Positions 46,025 to 55,255 of a stretch of 64,000 bases of DNA are shown here, piece by piece. The position numbers and the translations under genes are program-made. This stretch comes from Bradyrhizobium huanghuaihaiense (lineage in GTDB: Bacteria > Pseudomonadota > Alphaproteobacteria > Rhizobiales > Xanthobacteraceae). A model generated the notes under the pieces. That model saw nothing but the letters and a program-made list of their open reading frames with translations, ran no database searches and was not told where the DNA came from. The stretch's first letter is position 1, and the number at the start of each line of letters is the position of its first letter. The stretch lies in the NCBI RefSeq assembly GCF_007830635.1, contig NZ_VLLA01000004.1:310001-374000 (forward strand), given 5' to 3'.

Positions 46025-46747
46025 TCAATCCTCTCCCGGCGTCATGTTGCGCGTGCCGCCATGTTTTTCCAGGAGACGCACGAGATTCTGGCCGCCCTCC
46101 ATCATGTCGGCCTGAATCGCTTCCCGCACCTTGTCGGGACGGCGTTGTCGCAAATAGTTGAGCACGGACAAGTGCTGATGCTCGTTCGGATAGATCGGCG
46201 GCGCATGGGGGTAGTGGAAATTCAACAACGGACCGTTGCGCATCCAGATGTCGTCGAGAATGGCGAGCACCTCCGGAAGGCCCGATCCGTCGTACAGGCC
46301 GCGGTGGAATTGCCAGTTGGCACGAACCGCGTCGGACCACCGGTGCTCTTTTTCAGCGCTGATCAGCTCGTGATGGATCGCCTCCATCTTGTCGATGCCG
46401 GCTTCGGAAATGCGCGTCGTGGCGTGTTCCGCGGCGAGGCCTTCGAGAAACAGCCGGACGGTCCTGAGCTCGATATACTGCTTGGCCGTCATGTGGGCGA
46501 CCATGATCGAGCGCCCCGCCTGCATTTCGAGAGCGCGCCCGCGCACGAGCTGCATCAGGGCCTCGCGAATTGGCGTCTCCGAGACGTTCATGGTTGCCGC
46601 GAGGTCGCGGATCTTGAAGCGGTGGCCCGGCCAGAACCGGCCCTCCATCAGCGCCTGGCGCAGATTGTTGTAGACGAGGCTCGTCAGGCTATCGCGCGCG
46701 ACGGGGCCAACGCCGCTCTCGCCGGGCTTCTGTTCGACGTCGCTCAT
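46025..46747 (-). CDS. GntR-family (FadR/FCD) transcriptional regulator
   Basis: 240 residues. N-terminal winged helix: LVYNNLRQALMEGRFWPGHR, IRDLAATMNVSETPIREALM, then an all-helical FCD ligand domain with RTVRLFLEGLAAEHAT, the metal/ligand His in ANWQFHRGLYDGSG and YPNEHQHLSVLNYL. Divergent from the aminotransferase. TGATATATCA palindromes in front of three operons around it are its likely operators. Confidence 0.9.
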   Translation of the reverse strand: MSDVEQKPGESGVGPVARDSLTSLVYNNLRQALMEGRFWPGHRFKIRDLAATMNVSETPIREALMQLVRGRALEMQAGRSIMVAHMTAKQYIELRTVRLFLEGLAAEHATTRISEAGIDKMEAIHHELISAEKEHRWSDAVRANWQFHRGLYDGSGLPEVLAILDDIWMRNGPLLNFHYPHAPPIYPNEHQHLSVLNYLRQRRPDKVREAIQADMMEGGQNLVRLLEKHGGTRNMTPGED

Positions 46748-46799
46748 TTCGGTCCCTCAAGGCGCGGCCGGCGCAGGCCGACCCGCCAACCACTCGAAT

Positions 46800-46820
46800 C
46801 CACTTTATATATAATATAGG
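46800..46820 (-). promoter_or_regulatory. AT-rich site before gntR, possible promoter/operator
   Basis: TTTATATATAATATAGG stands out in GC-rich DNA and resembles the right half of operator B (AATATTATATC). It is 55-75 bp upstream of the GntR start, so may be the GntR promoter and an autoregulatory site. Confidence 0.4.
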
Positions 46821-46939
46821 CCGCCGGGCCCAAACTATCCGCCGATGTGCTGATCGACGCGAAAGCGCCCCGCGCTCCGTCCTTAAGACGTCCTTTGCAC
46901 ACACCGAGATGACCGCCGCTTGCAATATGCCGCGCAATA

Positions 46940-46953
46940 TATGATATATCATC
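46940..46953 (+). promoter_or_regulatory. Putative GntR operator C
   Basis: ATGATATATCAT is a perfect 12-bp palindrome that contains TGATATATCA (46942-46951). It lies 26-35 bp before the aminotransferase ATG, between that gene and gntR. Confidence 0.65.
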
Positions 46954-46976
46954 TCGAAAGCCGAGGAGAGGCCGTC

Positions 46977-48203
46977 ATGCCGGAACTGAGCCGAACACGG
47001 GACGCAGCGCTGCGCGAACGCGCGAACAAGGTCGTACCAAGCGGGATGTGGGGCCATCTCCATGCGGCCAAGCTGCCGGACGCCTATCCGCAATTCTTCC
47101 GCCGGGGCGAGGGCGGGGTGCTCTGGGACGTCGACGGCAACCGCTATGTCGACTTCATGTGTAGCTGGGGCCCCAATCTGCTCGGCCATCACCATCCCGA
47201 AGTGGAGGAAGCCGCCGAGCGCCAGCGACGTGACGGCGACTGCCTGAACGGCCCGGCCGAAGTCATGGTCGAGTTGGCCGAGCTCGTGGTGGATATGGTC
47301 GGCCATGCCGATTGGACCCAGTTCCAGAAGAACGGCACCGATGCGACGACCACGTGCGTCACCATCGCGAGGGCCGCGACGGGCCGACGAAAGATCCTCG
47401 TCGCCAAGGGGGCTTATCATGGGGCTGTGCCGTGGTGCTCACCCTCGCTGCTCGGTGTGGCCGCGGAGGATCGCGCGCATCTCGTCTATTTCACTTTCAA
47501 TGACGTCGAGAGTCTCGAGGCTGCGGCAAAGACCGCTGGTGATGATCTCGCCGGCATCCTGGTCTCGGCGTTCCGGCACGACTTTGGGTTCGACCAGCAG
47601 CTTCCGACCGCAGAGTTCGCGCGCGCGGCGCGCCGCATCTGTGACGGCAGGGGCGCGGCGCTGATCATCGATGAGGTCCGCGCAGGCTTCCGCCTGAATG
47701 CCGCGGGCAGCTGGGAAGGGTTGGGTGTCCGCCCCGACCTGTCCGCCTGGAGCAAGGCAATCGCGAATGGCTACGCCTTGGCGGCTGTCACCGGAGCCAA
47801 TCGGCTCCGCGACGCCGCGTCCCAGGTCTTTGTCACCGGATCATTCTGGGCCGGCGCCGTCGCGATGGCAGCCGCCGTGGCGACATTGAAGGTCGTGCGC
47901 AGGGACGATGTGCCGGCGCGGTTGGCGCGCCTCGGGCAATTACTCCGTGAGGGCCTCGAAACGCGTTCGCGTCAGTTCGGCCTGTCAATTCGTCAATCAG
48001 GCCCTGTTCAAATGCCCACTCTTCTGTTCGACGACGATCCGGATTGCCGGAAGGGCTTTGCCTTTTGTAACGCGATGCTTGCGCGGGGCGTGTACTTCCA
48101 TCCCAAGCACAATATGTTTCTCTGCGCCGCCCATAGCGAAGCGGACATCGCCGCGGCACTCGACGCGGCAGAACACGGCTTTTCCGTCGTTGCAGCACTT
48201 TGA
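46977..48203 (+). CDS. Class III (HemL-like) PLP aminotransferase
   Basis: 408 residues; GAGGAGAGG is the ribosome site. GGVLWDVDGNRYVDFMCSWG, FQKNGTDATTTCVTIARAAT, LIIDEVRAGFR (PLP Asp) and SAWSKAIANGYALAAV (PLP Lys) mark the glutamate-1-semialdehyde aminomutase/omega-aminotransferase group. Being GntR-linked and not near heme genes, it should act on an amine of the catabolic route rather than in heme synthesis. Confidence 0.9.
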   Translation: MPELSRTRDAALRERANKVVPSGMWGHLHAAKLPDAYPQFFRRGEGGVLWDVDGNRYVDFMCSWGPNLLGHHHPEVEEAAERQRRDGDCLNGPAEVMVELAELVVDMVGHADWTQFQKNGTDATTTCVTIARAATGRRKILVAKGAYHGAVPWCSPSLLGVAAEDRAHLVYFTFNDVESLEAAAKTAGDDLAGILVSAFRHDFGFDQQLPTAEFARAARRICDGRGAALIIDEVRAGFRLNAAGSWEGLGVRPDLSAWSKAIANGYALAAVTGANRLRDAASQVFVTGSFWAGAVAMAAAVATLKVVRRDDVPARLARLGQLLREGLETRSRQFGLSIRQSGPVQMPTLLFDDDPDCRKGFAFCNAMLARGVYFHPKHNMFLCAAHSEADIAAALDAAEHGFSVVAAL

Positions 48204-48477
48204 CGCGCGTCGCGCCCGGCTCCAGGTTGAGCCGTCCGTCGATGCAGGGGCAACAGCTCTTCGTGTGTCGTGCACGAACGGTCGTTCTGGCGGACCATCG
48301 AGCCGCGCGAAGTGCCCAAGCCAGGCTCCTCTCCGTATAGCCAGGCAAAATCTGAAAATGAATACTGATGACGGTTACGCCAAACCCCACGGCGCTGACA
48401 TCGATGGGCCGGTCGTCTAGGCAGGCCCTATCCATGGATGGCAGGTCGCGCCTGGATTCCTTTGGACAGTTCCGCCC

Positions 48478-49866
48478 TCAGAGTTCGGGAGGATCACGCA
48501 TTGCCGGGAAATTCAGTTCGACGGTCGTCCCGCCACCTGGCGTCTCTTGCACCCGAATGCCGCCGTTATGGGTGGTCATGACTTGAGAGACGATCGAGAG
48601 ACCAAGTCCCATGCCTTGCGCTGCTGTATTGCCGCGTTTGAATGGTTCAAACGAAGCGTCGGGCTTGAACAATCCGAGGCCGGGGCCGTGATCGATGACG
48701 CAAATGCGCGCGGGTTCACTCACTTCGATGAGGATGGGCCGATCAGATTCCGCGTGATGTATGGCATTTCGGATCAGATTCGAAAGCGCGATTGCAACTG
48801 CGGTCTCGGAGCCTAAGGCCGAAACAGGATGTCCAGGTTCTGTGAATACGATGCTGCTGCCGTTCTTCAAGGCCATCGGCACATGTTCAGCTGCGATTCG
48901 TCGCGTGAGCGCGACAAGGTCGACTTTGGTCAACTCGGCTGGCTCCATGGAAATGCGTGCGAGTTGGAGCAACATCGTGACAATCGCCGACAACTTTTCG
49001 TTTTCTGCAACGACCCTGGCGCGGAGTGCGGCGTCCGGGATTTGTTCGAGCGCGGTACGTGCATTGGTGAGCGGTGTTCGAAGCTCGTGGGCGGCATTCG
49101 ACAAGAAATTCCGTTGCAGCTTCGATGCGTTGTCGATGCGCGCGAGCGCGCGATTGAACGCCAGAACCAGTGGCAACAATTCCGTCGGCGCGTTCTCCTC
49201 GGGCAGGCGGCGACCATCGGGTACGCCATCGATGGTTTCCGCCGCCGCCGCAACCGCGCGGACTGGACGAGCGATCAGCGCCGGAACGAAGACGAGGGCC
49301 GCCAGCGCGGTTGTCATCAGCAGGAGAAGGATTGGAAGCACGACGATCGTCGCCTCGGTGAGGGTCCCAAGCACGAGTTGTCTGGCGGTGTAAGCCACGC
49401 CGCCCGTTTCAATCCAGATCTCTCCGACAGGCGTATTTCTCGAGGCGGTGATCCTCTTGAGCTTTCTCGTGTCGCCATCAATCGCAAATGCAAGAAAACT
49501 CGTTCCGTTGCGTTGCGATTCGGATTTTCGCGGTCGCCATATGGGTACCGGTCCGGCGGATACTTCCGATGTCTGGTCGGATACGACATACCAGAACGAC
49601 GGGAATTCGCTAATGATCTCCTGCAGCTTCGGCGTTTGCGTGATGATCAATTGCCCCTGGTCGTTTCGTGCTGCAGCTGCGGCCAAAGTGTTGGCCACGT
49701 TGGCGGCGGCCCACGTGCCATCGTCGTCGCCACCCAAGCGGATCAACAAAGCCGCGGCACATACCAACATGATGGTCGTCACAACGCCGATCAACGTTGC
49801 TGCCGTCAACGTGATCGAGCGAAAAATGCGGCTTAAGCCGAACCAATTCGCGCCGCTATTCGTCAT
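48478..49866 (-). CDS. Sensor histidine kinase (first of a paralogous pair)
   Basis: 462 residues: TM1 about 20-42, a periplasmic part of about 130 residues with FWYVVSDQTSEVSAGPVPIW, TM2 about 172-200, HAMP, the phospho-His in SNAAHELRTPLTNART, and an ATPase domain with NLIRNAIHHAE, DHGPGLG and GMGLGLSIVSQV. Overlaps the response regulator by 11 bp. The FWYV-SD and GPVP motifs recur in the kinase at 55256, so both sense something similar. Confidence 0.92.
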   Translation of the reverse strand: MTNSGANWFGLSRIFRSITLTAATLIGVVTTIMLVCAAALLIRLGGDDDGTWAAANVANTLAAAAARNDQGQLIITQTPKLQEIISEFPSFWYVVSDQTSEVSAGPVPIWRPRKSESQRNGTSFLAFAIDGDTRKLKRITASRNTPVGEIWIETGGVAYTARQLVLGTLTEATIVVLPILLLLMTTALAALVFVPALIARPVRAVAAAAETIDGVPDGRRLPEENAPTELLPLVLAFNRALARIDNASKLQRNFLSNAAHELRTPLTNARTALEQIPDAALRARVVAENEKLSAIVTMLLQLARISMEPAELTKVDLVALTRRIAAEHVPMALKNGSSIVFTEPGHPVSALGSETAVAIALSNLIRNAIHHAESDRPILIEVSEPARICVIDHGPGLGLFKPDASFEPFKRGNTAAQGMGLGLSIVSQVMTTHNGGIRVQETPGGGTTVELNFPAMRDPPEL

Positions 49867-50527
49867 TCAACACATAGCCAAGGCCACGGATCGGCCGAAT
49901 CGTCACATTGCACCTGGCTTCACGAAGACGCCGGCGCAGGCGAGAGACATGAGCTTCGATTGCGTTGGATTGAATCTCGTCTTCGAAGCCGTAGGCAGCG
50001 AGCTCCAGGGTCGAGCGCTCAACAACCCAGCCGACGCGGCGCACCATGGCCTCCAGAATTGCCAGCTCACGCCTTGGTACCATGATGGGCTTCCGATCGA
50101 CGCATACCGCACGGTTGACGATGTCGTAGCTCATATTGGCGATTGTAACGATCGCGCCCTTGTCCAGGAGCAGACGACGAAGGACGGCTCTCGCACGCGC
50201 GATCAGCTTGACCGGCGAGAAAGGCTTGGACATGTAATCGTCCGCCCCCTCGTCGAGTGCGCGGGCGACCTTGGCCGGCTCATCGAGTGCCGTGAGGACC
50301 AACGTCGCAGGGCTTGGCTGCTGACGCCTCAAGTCCGTCAGAAGACCGAGTCCGTCGCCGTCGGGAAGGCCACGGTCGATGACGACGAGGTCAAAGGGCC
50401 GAACAGCCACGGCTGCTCGCGCCTCATCCAGCGTTCTCACGATGTCGGATGAACCGAACACATCGGCAAGGACATCACATAGCCAGGGTCCCAGCTTTGG
50501 GTCGTCCTCAACTACCAAAACCCGCAT
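49856..50527 (-). CDS. OmpR-family response regulator (partner of 48478)
   Basis: 223 residues. Receiver MRVLVVEDDPKLGPWLCDVL with the phospho-Asp in LVVIDRGLPDGDGLG, Thr in LVLTALD and Lys in MSKPF; C-terminal winged helix RRELAILEAMVRR, NAIEAHVSRLRRRLRE and RPIRGLGYVL. The start is the family-typical MRVLVVEDD. An operator of three 11-bp-spaced CATTA repeats lies 37-64 bp upstream, suggesting autoregulation. Confidence 0.93.
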   Translation of the reverse strand: MRVLVVEDDPKLGPWLCDVLADVFGSSDIVRTLDEARAAVAVRPFDLVVIDRGLPDGDGLGLLTDLRRQQPSPATLVLTALDEPAKVARALDEGADDYMSKPFSPVKLIARARAVLRRLLLDKGAIVTIANMSYDIVNRAVCVDRKPIMVPRRELAILEAMVRRVGWVVERSTLELAAYGFEDEIQSNAIEAHVSRLRRRLREARCNVTIRPIRGLGYVLNDE

Positions 50528-50563
50528 TGAATCCGCCCCCGATGCCCAACGGTGCGGTCCAAC

Positions 50564-50591
50564 CATTACCGATACATTATCGTAACATTAC
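50564..50591 (-). promoter_or_regulatory. Triple 11-bp direct repeat before the response regulator
   Basis: CATTAC at 50564, CATTAT at 50575 and CATTAC at 50586, exactly 11 bp apart, with spacers CGATA and CGTAA. Tandem same-face half-sites of this period are typical of OmpR/PhoB-type regulators. The same hexamer and spacing recurs before three other minus-strand units. Confidence 0.7.
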
Positions 50592-51088
50592 GCGGCTTCC
50601 GCCGAGGCGCGCGATTTGACTCCATTCTAAACGGTGCGGTGTCGATGCTCGCTCACGCACAGCAGAGGACAACCGCTGAGCCGACACCATCGCAATCTTA
50701 GGGAAGAAGTCCCTCGATGGTCGGGAAGTATTCCCGCCCCTCGAGCGTTCGAACGTCGTTGTTGAACGACAAATCGCGGACTGCTTGGACAGCGCCTCCG
50801 TATCGCAAGTGCGTCAGAGGTGCGCCTCTACCTGCTCGTCAGACATGGCGCCCAGCGTACTCTCCAGCAAAAGGTTCAGGTTCATTCACAATCTAGGCGA
50901 ACGCCGCGCCCCATCAGGCCAGCGCCCAAACTGCCGACGGCATGGCGAAATGGGACGCCACGTCTGCTGCTTCGACGCAGGTTTACCATTCGCGACCCTG
51001 ACCGCGTAGAAGAGCGCGCGTCGGCGGGTCGGTTCGAGCGATCGACGCGATGGCGTAAGAAGACGGCGGGCCGCAAGGAGATCGCGCA
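50592..51088. other. Non-coding spacer before cytochrome b561
   Basis: About 500 bp between two divergent units. No convincing gene, tRNA or repeat. It must contain the promoter for the b561 gene; I see no CATTAC-type repeat on that side. Confidence 0.4.
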
Positions 51089-51685
51089 ATGCAATGGAAG
51101 AACACGAAGCAGGAATTCGGCGCTTTGGCCAAATTCCTGCATTGGACTGTCGCCGCCGCTTTCATCGGTGCTTATGTCGTCGTCTACTACGTCATCTGGT
51201 TTTTGGACGACAGCTCGCCGGACTCATTGCCGGTGCTCAACATCCATTGGGTGCTCGGGATATTCGTCGGTGTCTTGGTTGTCCCGCGTCTGTACTGGCG
51301 GCTGCTGAACGTACAGCCGGAGGAGGCGCAGACTTCGCAGCTCGAGAAGCGAATTGCGCAGGCGGCGCATTGGGGGCTTTACGGACTGATGATCCTGATG
51401 CCACTCACCGGCTATATCGGCACGGATGCCGATACCGATTTTGGGCTGTTCAAGGTACCGAATTTTCGTGAAACGGCGCTGTTCGCCTGGATCGAGGTCA
51501 CCTGCGGGATCGGCTGGGAAGCGTTCGAGCCGCCTGTCGACGCCATTCATCATCTCGTCGGAAAATGGATCGCCTGGCCTGTCGTCGGCCTGCACATTGC
51601 TGCGGCCCTGTTTCATCACCTGGTTCGCCGTGACAAGATTCTCGTCCGCATGCTGCCGTACTCGTCAACCGCAGGGCACAGCTAG
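51089..51685 (+). CDS. Cytochrome b561-type membrane protein
   Basis: 198 residues with four membrane helices and the His heme ligands of the CybB family: FLHWTVAAAFIGAYVVVYYV, NIHWVLGIFVGVLVVPRLYW, AHWGLYGLMILMPLTGYIG, and IHHLVGKWIAWPVVGLHIAA. It can accept electrons from quinol or superoxide; relatives near TonB receptors are thought to help ferric-siderophore reduction. AGGAGA lies before the ATG. Confidence 0.88.
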   Translation: MQWKNTKQEFGALAKFLHWTVAAAFIGAYVVVYYVIWFLDDSSPDSLPVLNIHWVLGIFVGVLVVPRLYWRLLNVQPEEAQTSQLEKRIAQAAHWGLYGLMILMPLTGYIGTDADTDFGLFKVPNFRETALFAWIEVTCGIGWEAFEPPVDAIHHLVGKWIAWPVVGLHIAAALFHHLVRRDKILVRMLPYSSTAGHS

Positions 51686-52105
51686 CCAGGGATCGCCGTC
51701 GCTCGTCCGACGCAGCGCGCTTCATAAGTCGAGCGGCCGACTATTCAATTTGATGCCGAGCATCTGGCGCATTTTGTCGCATCCAGTTTGACTGCGTTCG
51801 TGGCGAGCCCGCTGACTCGAGTCGTAGATGATCGAGAGATTCTAAGTCGTGGCGCACGCATTTGAGTTGCGGTCGCGATGGCGTCTTTTTAAGGAAGCGA
51901 TGCAGATGAAGAGCGATCGGACGTTGCCGATAATAACGTAGGCAATTGACCCGAATGTGAGTCTGCAGAGGAGCTGAAGCGCGGGCGATGAGTGTCGGCC
52001 GAGCGCGGACGCGGAGATTCGATCTTCGATCCATAGGTCGTTGCAGGCCGAGCGTGGAGCTATTTCACGTTGGGCGAAGTGCTGCCGTTGAGGGACTTTC
52101 TGGAA
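51686..52105. other. Spacer upstream of the TonB receptor
   Basis: About 420 bp with no convincing gene. A half-match to an Irr/ICE-like TTCTAA (51839-51845) is present but too weak to claim. The receptor could also start at a TTG (52070). Confidence 0.35.
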
Positions 52106-54394
52106 ATGCGACGTGCGGGCGAGGTTGGGACGGTGGTTCGCTTGGGTGCGAAACTGCTGGGTGGAGTGGCGTTGCTGGCGTGGTTCGAATCGCCTGCTCG
52201 ATCCCAAACGCCGCAAGACGCCACCTCCCTTCCGCCCGTCACCGTCGATGCTCCGACGCAGCAGTCGCTCCGCCGCGCACCGATCAATCGAAATGCGGCC
52301 CGGGTCCGATCAGCTCCACGCCGCACCGCGGCGCCTCGCGCTCCGCAACCGGAAACCGTCACGGCGCAATCGCAGCCGTCGCGGTCGGGTGTTGCGCCTG
52401 CCTTTGCAGGCGGCCAGGTTGCGCGAGGCGCGCGGCTGGGACTGCTCGGAAACTCCGACACAATGAAGTCACCGTTCAACGTGACGAGTTACACGGACAA
52501 ATTGATCCGGGATCAGCAGGCGGCGACGGGTGCGGATGCCTTGATCCTCGATCCTTCGGTGCGAAGTTCCCACCCAACGGGCGGTGTGGTGGACTCATTC
52601 AACATTCGTGGTTTCCCGATCAATGAAGGCAACAACGGTGAGTTCGCCTTCGAGGGCCTTTACGGGATCGCGCCGACATACCGCATCTTCACAGACTACG
52701 TCGAACGCATCGAAGTACTGAAGGGTCCCTCGGCCGCGCTCTCCGGAATTGCGCCAAACGGTGGCGTTGGCGGCGTCATTAATGTCGTGCCTAAGCGCGC
52801 GGAAGAGGACTTGACCCGCCTAACTGCGAGCTACGGTTCGACCGCACGATTTGGCGGCCACTGGGATGTTGCGCGGCGTTACGGCGACGGCAGAGAATGG
52901 GGCGTGCGAGCCAGTGGTAGTCTCCGCGACGGCGACACGCCGATTGACCGCCAGTCCGAGACGACGGGCGTCGGATCGCTGGCCCTCGACTATCAGGGCG
53001 AACGGTACAGGTCCTGGCTCTACCTCATCGCCCAAACCGATCGCTTCGACGCTCCGTCACGTCCATTCCTCATGGCCCCCGGCCTGCAAGTACCAAAGGC
53101 ACCGGACGCCCGGCTGAACGTGACGCAACCCTGGGAATGGTCGCGCATCAACGATCAGTCTGTCCTGTGGCGCAACGAATATGATGTAAGCGATCGGGTT
53201 ACACTGTTCGCCGATGTCGGCGGATCGCGGACCAACGTCGAGCGGTTCTTCGGTCTCCCGACGATCACCAGCGCCAGCGGCAACACCACCTCGACGCCGC
53301 AATTCTTTGGGCTCAGCATCGATCGGCACACGTATGATGGCGGCGTCCGCGCCCGCTTCGATACCGGATTCGTCCATCATGCCGTCGCCGTCCAGGCCTC
53401 GGTCTATCACGACGAGCTGTACCGGCGGCTCACCAATGGCAGCCCGGTCGCGTCGAACATCTATAGTCCGACGGTAGCGCCAACACAGTTCGCAAATGAG
53501 ATCCCCGGGCGCCCTCGGCTCTCGGACAGTCAGCTCACGGGGCTCTCGATTGCCGACACCTTGTCCGTGCTCGACGAGCGTGTGTTGCTGACTTTGGGTG
53601 TCCGTCGCCAGGGTATCGAGGTGAACAACTATGTCTCCAATGTCGGGACGCCGTTGAACTCCTACGACAAGAGCGCGACCACGCCCGTCGCCGGCCTCGT
53701 GGTCCGGCCCCTGGAAAACGTCTCCCTGTATGCGAACTATATCGAAGGCCTGAGCCGGGGCGATATCGCGCCGACGCAGTCGGGTGTTTCCAATTCCGGC
53801 GAAGTGCTTTCGCCCTACATCGCCAAGCAGTACGAGGCCGGCATCAAGGTGGACTTCGGGCGGGTCGCAACCACCTTCAGCGCTTTCGAAATATCGAAGG
53901 CGAGCGGCGAACTGTCGGCCGGGCGCTTCGCGGCGACCGCCGAAACGCAGGTGCGTGGGCTCGAATTCAACGTCTTCGGCGAACTCATGCCCGATGTTCG
54001 TGTCCTCGGAGGCATTTCGCTGCTGGATGGCACCCTGACGAAGACCGCCGTCGCGGCGAACGTGGGCAACACGCCGATCGGCGTTCCGAACGTTCAGGCC
54101 AATCTTGGAGCCGAATGGGATCTCCCGTGGATGAGGGGGCTCACCTTGAATGGGGCAGTCATCTACACGGGCAGGCAGTTCGTCGATTCCGCGAACAAGC
54201 AGCCGATCCCGGATTGGACGCGGCTCGATCTCGGTGCTCGTTACACGACGACCATCAACGGCAAGAACACGATTTTCCGCGCCAACATCCAGAATGTGAC
54301 CGGTGAGAGTTACTGGTCCAGCGTGGCTTCATTCGGAACGTTCTACCTGGGAGCGCCGCGCACCTATCTCCTGTCGATGACCGTGGACATGTAA
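52106..54394 (+). CDS. TonB-dependent outer-membrane siderophore receptor
   Basis: 762 residues. Signal peptide (LGAKLLGGVALLAWFESPAR), a TonB box region with LPPVTVDAPTQ, a Pro/Arg-rich linker, then the plug (SPFNVTSYTDKLIRDQQA, FNIRGFPINEGNN, VERIEVLKGPSAALSG and GGVINVVPKRA) and a 22-strand barrel ending in TYLLSMTVDM. Relatives import ferric siderophores of FhuA/FoxA type. No ABC importer is adjacent. A TTG at 52070 gives an alternative start. Confidence 0.92.
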   Translation: MRRAGEVGTVVRLGAKLLGGVALLAWFESPARSQTPQDATSLPPVTVDAPTQQSLRRAPINRNAARVRSAPRRTAAPRAPQPETVTAQSQPSRSGVAPAFAGGQVARGARLGLLGNSDTMKSPFNVTSYTDKLIRDQQAATGADALILDPSVRSSHPTGGVVDSFNIRGFPINEGNNGEFAFEGLYGIAPTYRIFTDYVERIEVLKGPSAALSGIAPNGGVGGVINVVPKRAEEDLTRLTASYGSTARFGGHWDVARRYGDGREWGVRASGSLRDGDTPIDRQSETTGVGSLALDYQGERYRSWLYLIAQTDRFDAPSRPFLMAPGLQVPKAPDARLNVTQPWEWSRINDQSVLWRNEYDVSDRVTLFADVGGSRTNVERFFGLPTITSASGNTTSTPQFFGLSIDRHTYDGGVRARFDTGFVHHAVAVQASVYHDELYRRLTNGSPVASNIYSPTVAPTQFANEIPGRPRLSDSQLTGLSIADTLSVLDERVLLTLGVRRQGIEVNNYVSNVGTPLNSYDKSATTPVAGLVVRPLENVSLYANYIEGLSRGDIAPTQSGVSNSGEVLSPYIAKQYEAGIKVDFGRVATTFSAFEISKASGELSAGRFAATAETQVRGLEFNVFGELMPDVRVLGGISLLDGTLTKTAVAANVGNTPIGVPNVQANLGAEWDLPWMRGLTLNGAVIYTGRQFVDSANKQPIPDWTRLDLGARYTTTINGKNTIFRANIQNVTGESYWSSVASFGTFYLGAPRTYLLSMTVDM

Positions 54395-54631
54395 TCGCTG
54401 CTCCTACCCTCCGGCGATGCTCATAGGTGTGCCCCGCCGGGGGCGCGGCATGAACAGTTCCTGGTGGATATGCAGGTTTGCCTCCTTTCGCCAACATGCC
54501 TGATCCTGACCGAGGAGGTAGATCCTCAGGGGGGCGGGGCTACACGGCGGAGGCACTGACGACCCAGTGATCGTCAGATCCGATGGCGATGGTCGGCCGC
54601 AGGGGCGCCATTCGCGACGGCGTCCTCAGCC

Positions 54632-54952
54632 TCACCAGTCCGACGCTGCGTCATTGTAGCCGTCACGATACCCCGACGAGTAGCCATAGTCCGAATCATG
54701 ATCGTACCCGGAGTAATAGGGCGCTTCGTAATATCTGTAGACGCGAACCCTCGGCCGATAGACCGGGGCGCCATCATAGACATAGACAGGGGCCCGATGC
54801 GGATTCGCGATCGCGCTCCCCGCGAGTGCGCCGACTGCGAGGCCGCCAATGATGCCCGCCGCGATTGCGCCATCGCCTGCGTGTGCGCGTGTTGGCGACA
54901 ACGAGATCATAGCGATCAGGGCCGCGGCTCCCATCAATGCTGGCTTCTTCAT
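54632..54952 (-). CDS. Exported glycine-zipper-like Tyr-rich protein, 106 aa
   Basis: Signal peptide about 1-25 (MKKPALMGAAALIAMISLSP), then a glycine zipper (AAGIIGGLAVGALAGSAIA) and a Tyr/Arg-rich tail with VYVYDGAPVYRPRVRVYRYY. Such proteins sit in the envelope. Two 11-bp-spaced CATTGC/CATTAC repeats lie 57-73 bp upstream, placing it in the proposed regulon. Confidence 0.8.
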   Translation of the reverse strand: MKKPALMGAAALIAMISLSPTRAHAGDGAIAAGIIGGLAVGALAGSAIANPHRAPVYVYDGAPVYRPRVRVYRYYEAPYYSGYDHDSDYGYSSGYRDGYNDAASDW

Positions 54953-55008
54953 ATCAGTTCCTTTTGTCGGAGGACGACGTTAGTCATACTGGGACGCTGG
55001 GCCTGGAG

Positions 55009-55025
55009 CATTGCCATAACATTAC
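55009..55025 (-). promoter_or_regulatory. 11-bp direct repeat before the glycine-zipper gene
   Basis: CATTGC (55009) and CATTAC (55020) with spacer CATAA, in the same orientation relative to the minus-strand gene as the repeats at 50564 and 57385. Confidence 0.55.
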
Positions 55026-55255
55026 GCAGTCCCTGCTGCGCACGTTTGCCGCAACGGTCATCCGTGGCATGCCTGCGAGTGACGACTTTGGCGCATGAAA
55101 ACGACGCAGCTCAAAGTCGCTAACACGCGCCACAAGTTCGTCGACGATGAGTGGGACGCCATCGAGTCAGTGCGACCGAAATTCCAGACCGCGCAGCGTG
55201 CCGGGGGTGCGCTGCACCCTCAAGTCCAATCGCCGGCTATGTCGATGCGGCCAGA

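Noticed and set aside
46977..48203. HemL, glutamate-1-semialdehyde aminomutase
   Set aside because: This group makes ALA by HemA from glycine; the operon context is catabolic.
48204..48477. Minus-strand frames in the gap after the aminotransferase
   Set aside because: They continue into the aminotransferase gene on the opposite strand and show no family pattern.
51828..51848. Irr/ICE iron-control box before the TonB receptor
   Set aside because: Only one half (TTCTAA) is present; the partner half does not match.
51925..51960. AAT-containing periodic pattern before the TonB receptor as a further 11-bp operator
   Set aside because: Spacings are 13 and 10 bp and the hexamers match poorly.
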